Assembly (NCBI GenBank): GCA_021229015.1
Contig: CM037795.1
Location: 12,142,656-12,206,655 of the forward strand
Source: Solen grandis
Lineage: Eukaryota; Mollusca; Bivalvia; Adapedonta; Solenidae
Length of the DNA: 64,000 bases
Direction of reading: 5' to 3'
A program made the translations under genes and the position numbers. This document shows positions 32,541 to 44,761 of this stretch, piece by piece. The notes beneath the pieces are model-generated. The model did no database searches and was not told the DNA's origin. It saw nothing but the letters and a program-made list of their open reading frames with translations. How positions within the stretch are numbered: the stretch's first letter is position 1; each line of letters opens with the position of its first letter.

Positions 32541-35187
32541 CCAACAATATTGGTGAAACCATGAAATCCAAAGGTTGCTTCAAAGATGGAAGTGTTAATT
32601 GTTTGGGACAGAATACAGCAAAATAATTAGATTACAATAACTTTTTATTAGATGTACATAAGTGCTATATATAGGAACATTTGACTAGTCACATTCTGTT
32701 GTGTTAGGAAATTCACAAACATAATGAACACTTCCAACATTAACAGAAACACAAATCGCCATAATTTGATGTACCTCTATGACACTTAAAGTAGTTGTTT
32801 CCTCTATTTGTAAAACATGTACATGACCCATCTTTAATTTCAAAGAAAGTGGATAGTCTTTATGGCTTAAATCTAGCACAGGTCTATTCACAAACTTCAA
32901 ATCTGTAATTACAGCAAGTATTGTATTTCTACAATGGCAAAGTTTTTTTACAGGTACACACTCCTAAACGATGAACAGCAAAAACTTTTACAAGTCCAAA
33001 TTTGATATGGCCCAGGCTGTCAATGTATTTTATAGTATAAGAATTTCTTGCTGTTACTCGAGTATACAATTCTGAATGAATGATAATGTCTCTAACTTTC
33101 AATCTTCCATAATACACAATGAAAACTGGATTATGGCCAAGGAATTTTGTAATCAGCTCTTTTACTTTCAATGACATTTTTGATGAAAGCTTTTGTCCTA
33201 CTACAAATACATCATGATCAATTTTCAATCCAAGACTAATTCTGCTTTTGTTCAAAAACTTGCTGACAATAGAACATTTTGATATATCATCATTCATTTT
33301 ACTAATTAACAAAGGCAAAATCTGATGACTGTTAACAGCACTTAAAATCTGAGTCTCTATATTCTGTGTTCCATGGAATAATTTTAACAAATCTCCATTC
33401 ATAGATTCAAATGAGAAACACGAATACACAATCTTGGACACACTTAGGCAGATGAAGCAACAAATGTACATTTAGAGTCATGTATCTCGCACCATATAAT
33501 GGTTCCAACATACAAACAAAGTAATTCAAAAGAACATTACAATGTTGAATTTCAGAATATGCAACACTGTCCTGGCATAAAACCATACCTCTACAAAGGC
33601 ACAATAGTGAAAAAAGTAAATTGGCTCCATAATGGTTGACAAAATTGGAACAGAATAATAAAATAGCCATGACCTAAATTCTGAAGCTTTCCAAAATTTT
33701 AAGATGTTCACTGATACTTCTTGGTCTACGGCTAATTAGATGAGGTGGCTTTATATTCGTCAAACAACTATCGACAAAGTCTATATGCTCAACCAATAAA
33801 AAGCATTCTTTTGCATTTTGAACTGAAAACCATAGCATCATCAGCTTCTTTGTAATTCCTAAAAGTACACAATGCATGTAATCAATGCTTGTTGACAAGC
33901 TAAAATCATAAAACTGTAATCTTGCTAGGAATGTTGGCCCTTTAAGTCCAAAAACATGATCTGTAGAGGCGAAGGCTTGCACAGAATGATTTTCCACCAT
34001 GTCAGTTGTTCTAATTGGGCCTGTTGGATCAGATGCTATATAGGGAAACACATGAGTGTGACCACCACCAGACTTTTCAGTTCTTCCTGGCTGTAAGCAC
34101 CGTGAACAACTGTACTTTCCATTGAACTGAACCATATTCAGTGTTGTGGCTTTTGCTGGCAAGTCAGCTGTACCCAACAACAAATAAGCTTTAATGTTTT
34201 CATTTTTGCCATTTATACTAACATCAAGTCCATCTGTTTCAAGTTTTCTTAAGCTATTAAGAAGAGGTTCACAGAAAAGGTTAATACTTGGTTTAAGTTC
34301 ACCAAACCAAAGACCATAAAAAAGCATATTTGCTTTTTCCTTCCTTTGGTGGTAGGGCAGTTCATTGATCATGAGATACATTGGCCAAATAGAATACTTG
34401 GAGCTTTTGAAAACAGGTATTCCATCAGTATTCCATGTAAAAGATATGTTAAAAGGACTTGACAATGGTTGCCCAACAGCACTCAGTTTTTTATATAAGT
34501 CTCCATCATATATATCTTCAACAGCATCCGCATTTTTTTTTTCCTTTGAAATCTTGAAGTTAAACATTCCTGAAATTTTTCACGACAGAAAAGGTTTTTT
34601 AACTGTTGTTCAATTGGAAATTCAATAAAAAAACTTGTAGCACCACTTTTTGTTAAGTCTTTGTCACAAAAGGTATTAGGACATCTTTTCATATCATGTT
34701 CAGTTTTCGCCAAACAAAATGAACAAAAATAATGTTTTTTCATTGGAGATTTGAGACCAGCAAAGAAATTTTTAAATCGCTGAACACTTCCTAAAATTGG
34801 CACATCGGGTAGGCAGTGAGCATTAATTAAAACCAACAAGTCAGACAACTGACTTGCTGTGATAGAATGAGTTAAAACAAAAATCCATATTAACATGATG
34901 CTGTTGAAAACTGTCATTGTATGGCCAGGATATATTGGTTGCTGCAGACTGTCATCCAAGAAGTTAAAAACATTTTCTTCTTCTTTTTCATGGTCTTCTG
35001 GAATATTTTCTTCATCATTTAATTCAACTGGAATCGTCTGCTCCACAAACTGATCTGAGCAAGATGTATTTTCGTTTGATTCCACTGTTGAATGATCCAT
35101 TAAATCATCTTCACCTGCATAGATGAAATACTTCATGGTTAAAACTGGAGAAAGACATAGTGCTGTACATGTGTGTATATATATAAT

Positions 35188-35526
35188 AACAAGAGGGCTA
35201 TGAATTTGATATGAAAAAAAAATATAAAGGGCTATAACTAAAAAAATATGAAAAAAAGAGTTGTGGTTCTTGCAAACTGCACTTTACCTCACTGAGAAAT
35301 ACATATGAAATTTCATGTTGATACCTCTTATAGTTTTTGTGTTATGCTCTGGACAAAATTATGACGGACAGAAACCCGTTCGGACTGGCGGACTGCACAG
35401 ACATACAGACGGTCAAAGCGGCATCTAAATGCCCTTCCTTTTGGGGACGAACAAACAAACAGACTGACGGACAGGCGGACAAACAAAGTGGCAGATTAAT
35501 GCTCTTCCTTCGGGGAGCATAAAAAA
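35188..35526 (+). mobile_element. Short Helentron-like element of a second family
   Basis: Begins AACAAGAGGGCTATG, has a GACGGAC-rich 3' half, and ends ATGCTC-TTCCTTCGG-GGAGCAT-AAAAA: a terminal hairpin then A-rich flank. It is non-coding. Confidence 0.5.
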
Positions 35527-35529
35527 CCA

Positions 35530-35658
35530 ACAATAATTGCACAGGTAAGATCCACTTTCAATTGAGCCGAGATGTCCTTAAAGCAACTAAAAATAATAAT
35601 AATTGCACAGGTAAGATCCACTTTCAATTGAGCCGAGATGTCCTTAAAGCAACTAAAA
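35530..35658 (+). repeat. Two-copy direct repeat (~65 bp)
   Basis: CAATAATTGCACAGGTAAG...GATGTCCTTAAAGCAACTAAAA is repeated back-to-back with only an AATAAT-type join, which suggests a recent duplication. Confidence 0.9.
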
Positions 35659-35661
35659 CAA

Positions 35662-35774
35662 GTCATTCCTGCAAAGTTTAATCAAATTCTGTCTCCAGTG
35701 GTTAAAGAGGAAATGTCATTTAAAGCAAATTGTTGACGACGGACGACAGACTATGTGCTCAGATGAGCTAAAAA
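35662..35774 (+). mobile_element. 3' end fragment of a Helentron/pearl-like element, copy D
   Basis: TTAATCAAATTCTGTCTCCAG, AATTGTTGACGACGGACGAC and the end GTGCTCAGATGAGCTAAAAAC match the 3' ends at 1404 and 53147. Confidence 0.65.
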
Positions 35775-36318
35775 CATATTCTGAAGCCTGGCAATTAATT
35801 TTTCGAAATTACTCAAACGTTGCTGCATCACTAGTTTTAATTGGTGTCACGCCCTAAACCCTTTCTCATGGTCTCCAGAACTCTAGATTCAAACCAAATC
35901 ATTTGAAATGGTGAGCTAAATATTATATATCATGAACATATATTTACATGTATATGGATCAGGGCCTGCTTAAGCTTGACTTTAAAAAAAAAGAAGGTAA
36001 ATACTCACTATGAGTATTCTCAACATAGCCAGGTACTGTAGGTAATATACAACTTGCAGAGGCACATGATGGCAATTCTGACACATTGTAGATACGTGGG
36101 CGAAGTTGTCCACGAGCATTTTTTCGGAAAGGTATGTGTACACCTTCATTTATGTCACCTGGAAAATACAATGAATTATTTTAATCAGAGGTCATGTGAA
36201 ACTACTCTGCATATTAATCAATGTTCACATATTAAGCCAATTTACTTGACTGCTAATTATTTCATGTAGCCAGGTGATTGATAGGGAGATATTAAGCAAG
36301 TGTTGTACTCATTCGTGA

Positions 36319-36560
36319 GGGGCCTCCGTGGCCAAGAGGGTAAAGTCACTGATTTAAGCACTCACTAAGCCCCTCACTGCATGGGTTCGACTCCCGGTAG
36401 GGTAAATAATTCAGATTTCCATCGGACCATGTGAGGAAGATTTCCAGCTTGCTTGTAGTAGGTTGGTGGTTCTATGCGGGTGCCTCTGTACATTTGTGGT
36501 CTTCCTCCACCTGGTCATCGCTAGTATATGACTGAAAATACTGCTAAACACAAAACGCTC
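36319..36560 (+). mobile_element. tRNA-derived SINE, second family, with 12-bp TSD
   Basis: The head is GGGGCCTCCGTGGCCAAGAG (box A-like), then box B GGGTTCGACTCCC. The body ends with CTTCCTCCACCTGG and ATGACTGAAAATACTGC. ACTCATTCGTGA (36307-36318) and ACTCATTTGTGA (36561-36572) form the TSD. It sits in the first intron of the CACTA transposase gene. Confidence 0.8.
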
Positions 36561-36939
36561 ACTCATTTGTGAAATTTTATTTTCTCTGATTTGTCATCCT
36601 GTTTATTGCATGCAGATTTGTGTGCCTAAAATATAAACAGGGCTTATTTTTGGGGAAGTACATGAGGTGGAGCTTGTTTTTGCATCTTCTTTTTTCTTTT
36701 CATTTTTTCCCTGTGCTTTAAAATGATAGGATTAATAGAATTCAAGGTAAGTGATGGTTTAAGATAATTAAGTTTATCATGCTCATCTAAGAAACCACTT
36801 GCCAGAGTAAGAATTTAATTTTCAAAGTTTCAAAGAATAAACTTATTTTTATTCAACACTTACCTAGTACTGTATCCTCTATATTTATCATTCAATATCA
36901 ATACAATAACATGTAGGTAAAATAGATTTCTATAAATTT

Positions 36940-37498
36940 GGGAGCCGCGGTCAAAACATACCCGCTACCAAAACGTACCCAGGTCTAAACATACCCAAAT
37001 GGAGTCAGAACGTACCCAACTGGAGTCAACACATTCCCAAAGAAGAGTCAAAACGTACCCAAGTTTAAGTCAAAATGTACCAAAGTATAATTATATTTTA
37101 GAGAATTGAGGCTGTTAACATACAAGAATTTCACACATTTTTATTTAGTGTGAATCTTTTGTTTTGATTTGGTTAGTCTCAAGTCAATTCTTGAATAAAA
37201 GGTTGCTTTTATGATGGAACACTTATCACTAATTCATGTTAGGTAAAAAAAAAATTTCATTCATAGAAATATTCATTTAAAAACTTAAAATTTTTTTTTA
37301 AATAATTTTAATATTAAATTAACAAACAACAACGCACTTAACTGTTCAAAAAATAATAAAATAGAAACTATTAAATTAAAATATATAAATTGGGTTCGTT
37401 TAGACTTCATATTGGGTACATTTTGACTTCTCACTTGGGTATGTTTTGACTCTCGAATGTGGTTACGTTTCGGTTTGGGTACGTTTTGACTATAACCT
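36940..37498. mobile_element. Mutator-like foldback MITE with repeated-motif arms and 9-bp TSD
   Basis: The left arm (to about 37085) has about seven direct copies of a ~20-bp motif (GTCAAAACGTACCCAA). The right arm (about 37388-37498) has inverted copies (TTGGGTACGTTTTGAC). TATAAATTT at 36931-36939 and 37499-37507 is a 9-bp direct repeat, the TSD size of Mutator-like elements. The AT-rich middle codes for nothing. Confidence 0.7.
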
Positions 37499-37965
37499 TA
37501 TAAATTTCTGGGAAGCTAATAATTTGATCTAAATTGGATTAAAAAAGGCCAATACAAAAATAAAATAAAAATTTGTCAGAAAATATATGTCTTCACTATA
37601 ATGCTATAATGCTTTGTTTTGAAAAAAAAAATGTAACCATATGCATTATGGTTAAAAATGTATCCCATTGTATCCAGCTACTTATACCATCCGAATACTA
37701 TGCCGATGGTTGCTATTCCACCAAACGGAGGCATGCATGGTGCTGTTTACCAGTTTGGAGCAGAAGTATAGTAGCTGTGTATCGATTAGAACTATACTTA
37801 ACCTTTGCTTTTTTTTTTTTTTTTATTTTACAGTAAGCTGTGTGCCGATTGTAACTAGATCTATTATCTTTGCATGACCTTACAGTTTTCGAGTATCGTA
37901 TCTAGATTTGACAAAAAAAGTAAAGATGATTTAAAAAAGAAAAGGAAACAATTACCGGCATCCAT

Positions 37966-38283
37966 TATATAGCCTTGCGTTGACTCCTCTATATCCAATT
38001 AATCGTTTGGTATCTCACTGGCGTTATTTTTTCTTCGGATTTGTCTCAATGTTGCAGCCGACAATCGGAAATATACAGCCTCGATTTGGATTATCGGCTT
38101 TCATCGTGTTGACGGAAACAATACGTCATCAATGTATATGGCTTAGTAAAGGTAATAAGCCTTTTTGATTGGTTGACGAATATTCCGAGTTAGTCGAGGC
38201 GCGTATTTCGAACGTATCATATTTGAAAATTGGAGCCATTTTTTTTTTAGTTTTTCAACTATTTTGACCATCTACCTGAAAAT
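37966..38283. promoter_or_regulatory. Putative bidirectional promoter of the CACTA-like element
   Basis: A 318-bp spacer separates the divergent first exons (37965 minus, 38284 plus). Next to the minus-strand start the sequence reads GCTATATAATGG. The region is relatively CpG-rich (TCGTTTGG, CCGACAATCGG, GGCGCG). Function is inferred from gene layout only. Confidence 0.4.
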
Positions 38284-39270
38284 ATGGCAAAGCGGACAGT
38301 CTTTGCACTACGACAGTTTGATAGCGGTAAATTTATTTGACACAATTTTTTTTTTCAATTTTATTTGAGTATTTTTGTTACACATCTTTGTGTTTATTGC
38401 AGATTAGAGAGTGGGTGGGGTACCGTAAAACACAAATCGATTTTCAGTTATGCATGTTCAGCCTTCCAATTTCATGACTGGTCATGCAAGGCTCATGTCA
38501 GGGCATGTCACTATCAGAAAAACAGTTAAAAAACAACCTTAAGTTGATACTGCCATAGACTCGGACTTACAGAATCAAAGATATTTTTATTAAAAAACAT
38601 GATCCACTTATTATATTGTATCCAAGCCATATTGGTGTTCTCGTATTATTTATGTTTGTGCAATACTTAATATTATGTTGTGGAAAATAAAGGAGAGTCA
38701 TTCACAATTGTTATTTAAATGTTTTTTTATTTGTTTTTTGTTTTTTTGATCGATACTTCTGTGATTTTGATCATCTCTGCCTTTTCACACGTACAAAACA
38801 ATGATTCTAAGAAGAACACTCTACTTTATTTTAAACAAAATATTTTTATAAGATGTTTAAGTATTTATGTTTTTGTACTATCTTTGGTTTTTGAAGGATG
38901 TTTTAGGATTAAGAATTTTGATTCCTTTATCAATATATTTTCAAATATGTTTCTCTGATTAATTTTCAGAGACCTGGATTGTTGTCAGATATGATGACAC
39001 CAAGCAATTGTCAGAGCTGTTTCGTAGCTCTGCAATTGAGACAGAAAATGGGGCAACTGGTGGTAGGGAGCATTGCCTCAGTGGCAGCGAGATCAACAGA
39101 GCGATTCTTACAAAAGCAGGTACCTGCCGGCAGACGATGCAGGAGGTGTTCCCAGAATGTGCTGTTCCTAAGAAGACAAAATTTTCAAAAAAAAAAAAAA
39201 AATATTTTGCCGACAGTCTTTACTCTTTTTTTTGGGGGGGGGGGGGGGTCCCATTATATTTTCATTGAGT
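38284..39270 (+). pseudogene. Partner gene of the CACTA-like element, 5' exons
   Basis: Exon 1 (38284-38326) encodes MAKRTVFALRQFDS and ends in phase 1 at GCG|GTAAAT. Exon 2 starts at 38970 after AATTTTCAG and continues in frame: ETWIVVRYDDTKQLSELFRS...GGREHCLSGSEINRAILTKA. It may stop at a donor near 39119 (GCAG|GTACCT) or run to about 39270 through a poly(A)/poly(G) region. Metazoan CACTA elements often carry a second gene starting with a similar MxKR-xFA-V block, sometimes with a BEN domain; no BEN domain can be seen here. Downstream exons appear lost or displaced by the repeat at 39317. Confidence 0.45.
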
Positions 39271-39316
39271 TAACCATTTAAGACATAAACCAATTTTATT
39301 CTCTTCAATTACACTT

Positions 39317-39838
39317 TTAGTTTGCCTGAGCACTAAGTGCTCATGGTGAGCTTTTGTGATCGTCTTTTGTTTGTGCGTCTTGTGCCAACAATTTCTTTTA
39401 AACATCTCCTATATCGTTGAAGGGATTTTCATCGAACTTCATCCTTATGATGCCCTCTATAGAAGTTGTACAACTTCTGATTGGTTGTGAAAGTAAGTCA
39501 CAGGAGTAAAAATAGATTTTAAAAATGTAAACTTTTAAAATCCTCTGCAAAATATTTGGTGTGAAGAATTGTCTTGTGAACCTCTACAAAAATTGTTCAA
39601 ATTATGACCAAGGATAACAATTTGCCCCACTCCAGGGGTCACTTTATTATACATAGGTTTATATAGGAAAAAAAAGAGAAGAAAAATCTTATTCTTAGAA
39701 ACAGTACATGGCCTGGAGCTTAGATATTTGTAATGGAGCACTGGGTCACTTGATTTACACATAGGCTTAAAGATGAAGAAAGAAAGAAAAATAATCTTCT
39801 CAAAAACCAAATGACCCTTGGGTCATAGCTGGCCCCAC
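39317..39838 (-). mobile_element. Helentron/pearl-like element, copy E (minus), 5'-truncated
   Basis: The plus strand begins TTTTAGTTTGCCTGAGCACTAAGTGCTC, the reverse complement of the family's 3' hairpin end. Core units with TCACTTGATTTACACATAGG and GGTGTGAAG phrases follow. The family 5' end is absent. Confidence 0.6.
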
Positions 39839-42800
39839 CAGTCATTTAATTTAACAGAGACGCATATATTTAGGATTTTTTAGATATCCTTGTCAGAATA
39901 TTTAGATATTCAGTATGAACGTAGCCGTCTTTGGACCTGAACCTTGTTTTCAAATATTGACTTTAAGGTCAAATATTTATAACACTATGGTTTACTTCAT
40001 TTTTTATACCATATGTTAACTTTTGTGTGGAATTAAATTTATATTGCTGTCACTCAGTATGGATTTTGTATTCAGAATGTCCATATTTTAAAATGTCTTT
40101 TTTTCAAATTTCAGAAATGATTTTTTTATTGTGTAGAGACATAATACAGAAAAAAAGTGTTTAAATTTGTCAAATGAGAAAACTGAAAAAACCTAATGTT
40201 AAAATTAATGTTGATAACAAGGTATACCATTGCACAAGAAAATAAAACCTGGGTACCATTTTCCAATGTAAAGTTGGGATTAATATCAGACTGTCAAGTC
40301 TTAGCTGCGTAAAGTTTTGCAGGTTTTGATTTAATATTTTTGTGCTAAATAATTAAAGAGACACTCACAAAATTTTAGTATTGAAACATTCTGTCTGTCT
40401 GCACTGGACATTGTAAATAATTGTTGTATGTTGCCAACCAGTCAAAATAAAGCATTTGTGTAAGCTTTATTATGTTATGTTTGTTTATAGTGTTATACTT
40501 GTTTTATTGACATGCTTTTGCAGTGATGCACTTTGTCATAATAGTATGCTCATTTCTTTAAGCGACAAACATTGTAAAATTGTTATCTAACCCATATATA
40601 ATATAAAGTTGCAACCATTATGCATACAGACATTCCGAAAAGTGTCAGTCCGTCGGACAAGTAACATTACATTCAGACCGGGAAAAATTCGGTCCGAGCC
40701 AGTCCGACTGTCCATGCAGTAACAATCTAAAGAGTTTACATTCACCGTTTACATAAACGATCATCAAAATAATATTCAAAACTAAAATGAACACAGTAAT
40801 TATCAGTACTACTTATTCCAAATCAATAATTTTCATAAATAAATTTGCGGTTACGAAGTCATTTAAAAAATAGTTTCGATACGGTGCATGAATGAAGACT
40901 TACGGTTGGAAATAATTAGATTTCGCGACTACACGAAATGAATAGAAATTTTAAATAATTAACGTGTCTTTATTCTGATTTTCATTCGGTGTATGGAAAA
41001 CTGATTTAGTCCAGTGATTCTTCCAAGATTGCCGGACTGAATGTCCAGTAATGTCAAAATACTTTTGGGAATGTCTGCTACATATCCTTAAAAGGACACC
41101 TTTGCACATAATATATGTGCTTGTTATGATCTATTAAGATCTATAAATGTCAGTTACTGTCTGTCGTCCAAAATAAGTTTGAATAGTATGATTCTTATTT
41201 CATGAGCAATCATCATCAAACTTTATGACAATGTTTATTACCATAATATCTTATCAAGTTTGATTATGGCTGATATATTGCCCAAATAGGTCACGAGTTA
41301 TGCCCATTTTAATACATGTGTGAAAGATGCCATATTTTTATATGTAATATTATCTTAAAACTTTATGATAATCTAACTAAAGAAAGGTATAAACATGAAA
41401 CTTCATACATTGATAGATGTGCAATGCTCACAAACCAAAACTATTTTGCTTGATTTAGGAATTATTGGCCTTTGATTTGTGACTAAGCACTTAGGCTGGG
41501 GCATCTGTGTCCTATGCACACATTTCTAGTAAATCATGTAATGAAAATGTAATGATAAAATGTTGACTGAAAACTTCAAGGACATACTATACCTATTAGA
41601 CACTATAATACAGCTATATCTAGATGTAAACAAAGATTAACGTAAATCATTTTTAGCTTGACTTTGAGGAAAAAAGGTTTAGCAATTGTAATGACAGGTT
41701 GTCTTTTTCTGCATTCCGGGATTTTCCGTGGATTCCAAGATTTTCAATGAAGAAAATTATTAATTGTCCATTGAAAATCATAGACATTCAAAATTTCCAT
41801 GGAAAATACTTTCCATGGTTTTCATTAAAAAAATGTTGATGGAGGTCTAAAAATGATGAAGATACATAGCTGTATGTATATGTGGTTTGAATATAAAATG
41901 GTTAAAAAATTACATGAATAATTTTGACAGTAAATGTAAATTATAATTAATTAACAAGATATAGATAAACTTTTTAATTTAGATGGATAAACTTTTTTAA
42001 TTCTTGAAGAATGTTTTGTGAAATCAAAATTCATAGGTTAGAAAATTAGTTTTGGATTGATGTTCTAAAGTCTTACATAATGTATTTTGACAAAATTTGT
42101 ATATCAAATTAAGACCAAATATTAAATAATCATGCCATTGTTTTATTGTCATTTTTTTTTTTAAATCATGTGTTTATACCATTGTTGTGTATGATAGAGG
42201 AATAAGATTAGATAAGGATATATTATATCCAGATAGGAATTTTATGACTATTGATTACTTGAAATCAATTACAGGGAAGACTATAGAAATTTTTTCCAAT
42301 TTTTTTTTTTTTTTTTTTTTTTCCCAATTGGGAAAGGGTCCATTTTCCCCTACAATTGGGAAATTTTGACATCGTAATATCTTGAAATTTGGAGGGAAAA
42401 AATGTATTGCGAAATCATAGAAATTAAGATTTTAACCAAAATTCATATAATCTATACCTGGGGTTTAGTCAGCTTAAAAATGCATCTTAAGGTCTAGTTC
42501 CGTTTTAGGAAAGCTTTAAGTGTTCAAAATGGTTTACTGTATGATAATTTTTGCAAAAAAACTCTTCTGTGGAATGGGAAACAGGACAAAAAGATGTTGC
42601 GAATGGTAGTTCTGGGTATTGGGAAAGGTCCGGTGCTTTGAATTGGGAAGACTCCATTTGGCTTTGGGTAAGGTACCTTTTATGGGAGGGGGTTAAAGAA
42701 GGAAAAAAAACAACAACGCTGAACAGAGCAGGATCTTACAAATATATTTATATTTTAATCAGAAATGATTGTTAACCTACAAGTAAATCCAAATTGGAAT

Positions 42801-43019
42801 TCATATTTGGTATGAATAAATAATGGATTATAGCCAGTAGCAAGGTCAATTGGGTTGGCATAATCCTTAAGAAATGCCAAAAAGTCAAGTGCTGTCCTAC
42901 TGACAGATCTTAAGTGTTTAAATGATATGTTTATTAAAATGTTATGATAAAAAAGTTTATCTAATTAAACCATTTACTGCATTTAAAAGATAATTTATTA
43001 TTTCTGATGCATAATTATT
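39839..43019. other. Non-coding interior of the CACTA-like element
   Basis: No gene is supported. It contains one isolated Helentron-like core unit at about 41195-41325 (GAGCAATCATCATCAAACTT...GAGTTATGCCC), a poly(T) at 42300-42323 next to CCCAATTGGGAAAGG, and a weak frame at 42187-42290. Confidence 0.45.
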
Positions 43020-43560
43020 GCAACATTCCTGCTGTGTACTAACTGCAAACATTTCTTGCAGCATACTGTTGGTTAAATTACCCTGCTGCGTACTACTGGC
43101 AAACATCCTGCCGCATACTTTCTGAAAAGTTGATTATTTGTGTACAAGCTGTGTACAAATGCCCTGCTGCGAATTTGCGGCAAACTTTTCTTGATGCGAA
43201 CATTCCTGCAAACCTTTGCAGTGAACTACTGGCAAACATCTTGCCGCGTACTTTGTGAAAAGTTGATGATTTGCGTACAAGTCGTGTACAAATGCCCTGC
43301 CGTGAATATGCGGCAAACCTTTCTTGCTGCGAACATTCCTGCAAACCTTTGTAGTGAACTTGCTGCGAACCTTTTCCTGCCGCGAACATTTTGCATACTA
43401 TTTACATGTACGCAGCAAAGCCCTGTATTTTCTGAAAAGTGGACTATTTGCGTACTGTTTGCATACTATTAGTGTATGCATCACGAACGGTCTAAAACAT
43501 TCGCAAGATATATGCAACAAGTACACCAGCAGTTCACCAGAGGTGTTTGCGGCAGGCTGT
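43020..43560. repeat. Subterminal repeat array, right end of the CACTA-like element (132-bp tandem)
   Basis: GGCAAACATCYTGCCGCRTACTT starts at 43099 and again at 43231, a 132-bp duplication of a block built from GCAAAC, TGCTGCGAAC and GCGTAC words. These words match, inverted, the array at 31990-32540. Overlapping frames on both strands here are repeat-derived. Confidence 0.7.
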
Positions 43561-44209
43561 TTTCTTCCGTAAGGGAATGGTTTGTTTTGATGCGCCATAG
43601 GTCAAGGGTGAATAGTTTTTTTTCCCCCAAAACTTCCTTGTCCAAACTGTATACTTTGGCCAATGGCCATGGATGATGAGGTCTGTTCCTCAAATGTCAA
43701 GGTCTCCAAACTGTTCAAATGTAAAGTTTGCACTTGGCTCATCTAGGCTGTGTCCTGGCTATGGATGTAGGCGTTTTGAAATTTCTTGGCAGAAATGTAA
43801 CATCACAAAGCGTTGTTGTGTGTGCATAAACCAGATCTATAGCTAAAAAGTAAACGTTATACAAATAGGTCAAAGCTCAAATAGTTTTTCCACTCCGCTT
43901 GCTTGTTCTGGCTGAAATTTGGCCAAACATGAATGGATATCAAAACTATTATTACTGTTGTTAGACAATGCATAAATCAGGTATGTAGCTCAGAGGTGAA
44001 AGTCAAATATTGTGGCCAAATATCAGATGTGCAATTGGCTTGTTCAGCTTGTAATTTGGTTAGATGTCAGGACTTAAGAATTACTTTCTTCAGATATTAG
44101 TCACAGTAAGACAATGATCACACACTTAAACCAGGCAAAAGAATCATAGGTTGCCAGAGTATATTGGCTGAGGAAGATCTGATTTCCTTTAAATATATGT
44201 TGTTAAGTT
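43561..44209. other. Gene-free stretch
   Basis: Outside the CACTA-like end, still within the host 20-kb element. The sequence is AT-rich with nothing recognisable. Confidence 0.4.
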
Positions 44210-44645
44210 GTATTTTTATACCCCCACTTCTATTGGGGGGGGGGGGGGGGGGGATGAAGGAATCATGTTGTCTGTCTGTCTGTCTGTCTATTTGTTCATC
44301 CATCCTGAAATGTGTGTCCAGCCTCTAAAGAATGTTAATTACTAAATTTCTAGTGAAACTAACCTCCTCAAGAAACAGCTATAACAGCAGTGATGAATAG
44401 TTGAATACCCCACTACTCTGCTGGTTGACCTCTAAGTATGACCCTGACCTTTGAGCAAGCTATCAAGCTTTTTTCAAATATTAGTCTGCCTTAACATGGT
44501 GAACATTGTGTCAAATCGTTCAAAAATCTAGTGAGGCATTGTGAAGTTAGAGGCCAGACAAACATTTCAGGAGGAACAGAAAGACAAAGCGACCTACAAA
44601 GTGATTCCTATATAGCCCCTCTACCAAGGGTTGTGGGATTTTAAA
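44210..44645 (+). repeat. Dispersed repeat starting with a C-run/G-run hairpin
   Basis: TATACCCCCACTTCTATTGGGGGG followed by GAATCATGTTGTCTGTC and (CTGT)n, ending near CTATATAGCCCC. This is the arrangement of another dispersed non-autonomous family. Boundaries are approximate and no protein is encoded. Confidence 0.4.
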
Positions 44646-44761
44646 CACTGTTAGGGAGCTATTGTCATCCTTTAGCTAGTATTATGTCGGCTACTAGCTA
44701 GCACATACTTCTTAGAACAAAAGTTGTAACAAATAAGTAATAAGAATTAAGAATTAATACA

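Larger units (their letters stand above)
32685..37965 (-). pseudogene. Tnp2-like (Transposase_21) CACTA transposase, spliced, frameshifted
   Basis: Exon 1 (37965-37956, MDA+G), exon 2 (36158-36009) and exon 3 (35114 to about 32685) join by phase-1 introns with good AG/GT sites. Exon 2 gives DINEGVHIPFRKNARGQLRP. Exon 3 starts with an acidic stretch, then a Cys-rich zinc-finger-like block (YFCSFCLAKTEHDMKRCPN). Next is the Tnp2 core NISFTWNTDGIPVFKSSKYS, WPMYLMINELPYHQR and the Cys cluster KYSCSRCLQPGR, then IDYMHCVLLG. The distal part has YMTLNVHLLLHLPKCV and MNGDLLKLFHGTQNIE, as in metazoan CACTA transposases. The enzyme would cut element ends in the nucleus. Frame changes near 34560, 33700, 33600 and 33450, plus a possible extra piece at 32900-32685, mark decay. 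Confidence 0.75.
32004..43556. mobile_element. CACTA/EnSpm-like transposon nested in the 20-kb element
   Basis: The ends are approximate: CTCCAGTGAACACACAGTGAAC near 32010 faces, inverted, CTCTGGTGAACTGCTGGTGTAC read from about 43548. Inside are a Tnp2-like transposase on the minus strand (37965-32685) and a divergent plus-strand gene (38284 onward), with matching subterminal arrays at both ends. This layout fits metazoan CACTA elements. Secondary insertions include a SINE, a Mutator-like foldback and Helentron-like pieces. The transposase has several frameshifts, so the copy is dead. Confidence 0.55.

Noticed and set aside
32929..35136. Separate host genes for each minus-strand frame
   Set aside because: Adjacent frames continue one another across single frameshifts with Tnp2-family motifs in order, so they are one decayed transposase.
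42187..42775. Short plus-strand frames near 42.2-42.8 kb
   Set aside because: They are interrupted by a poly(T) and repeat phrases (AATTGGGAAA). No domain or splice support.
43093..43598. Overlapping frames on both strands near 43.1-43.6 kb
   Set aside because: They derive from the 132-bp tandem repeat, which is free of stops in several frames by composition.
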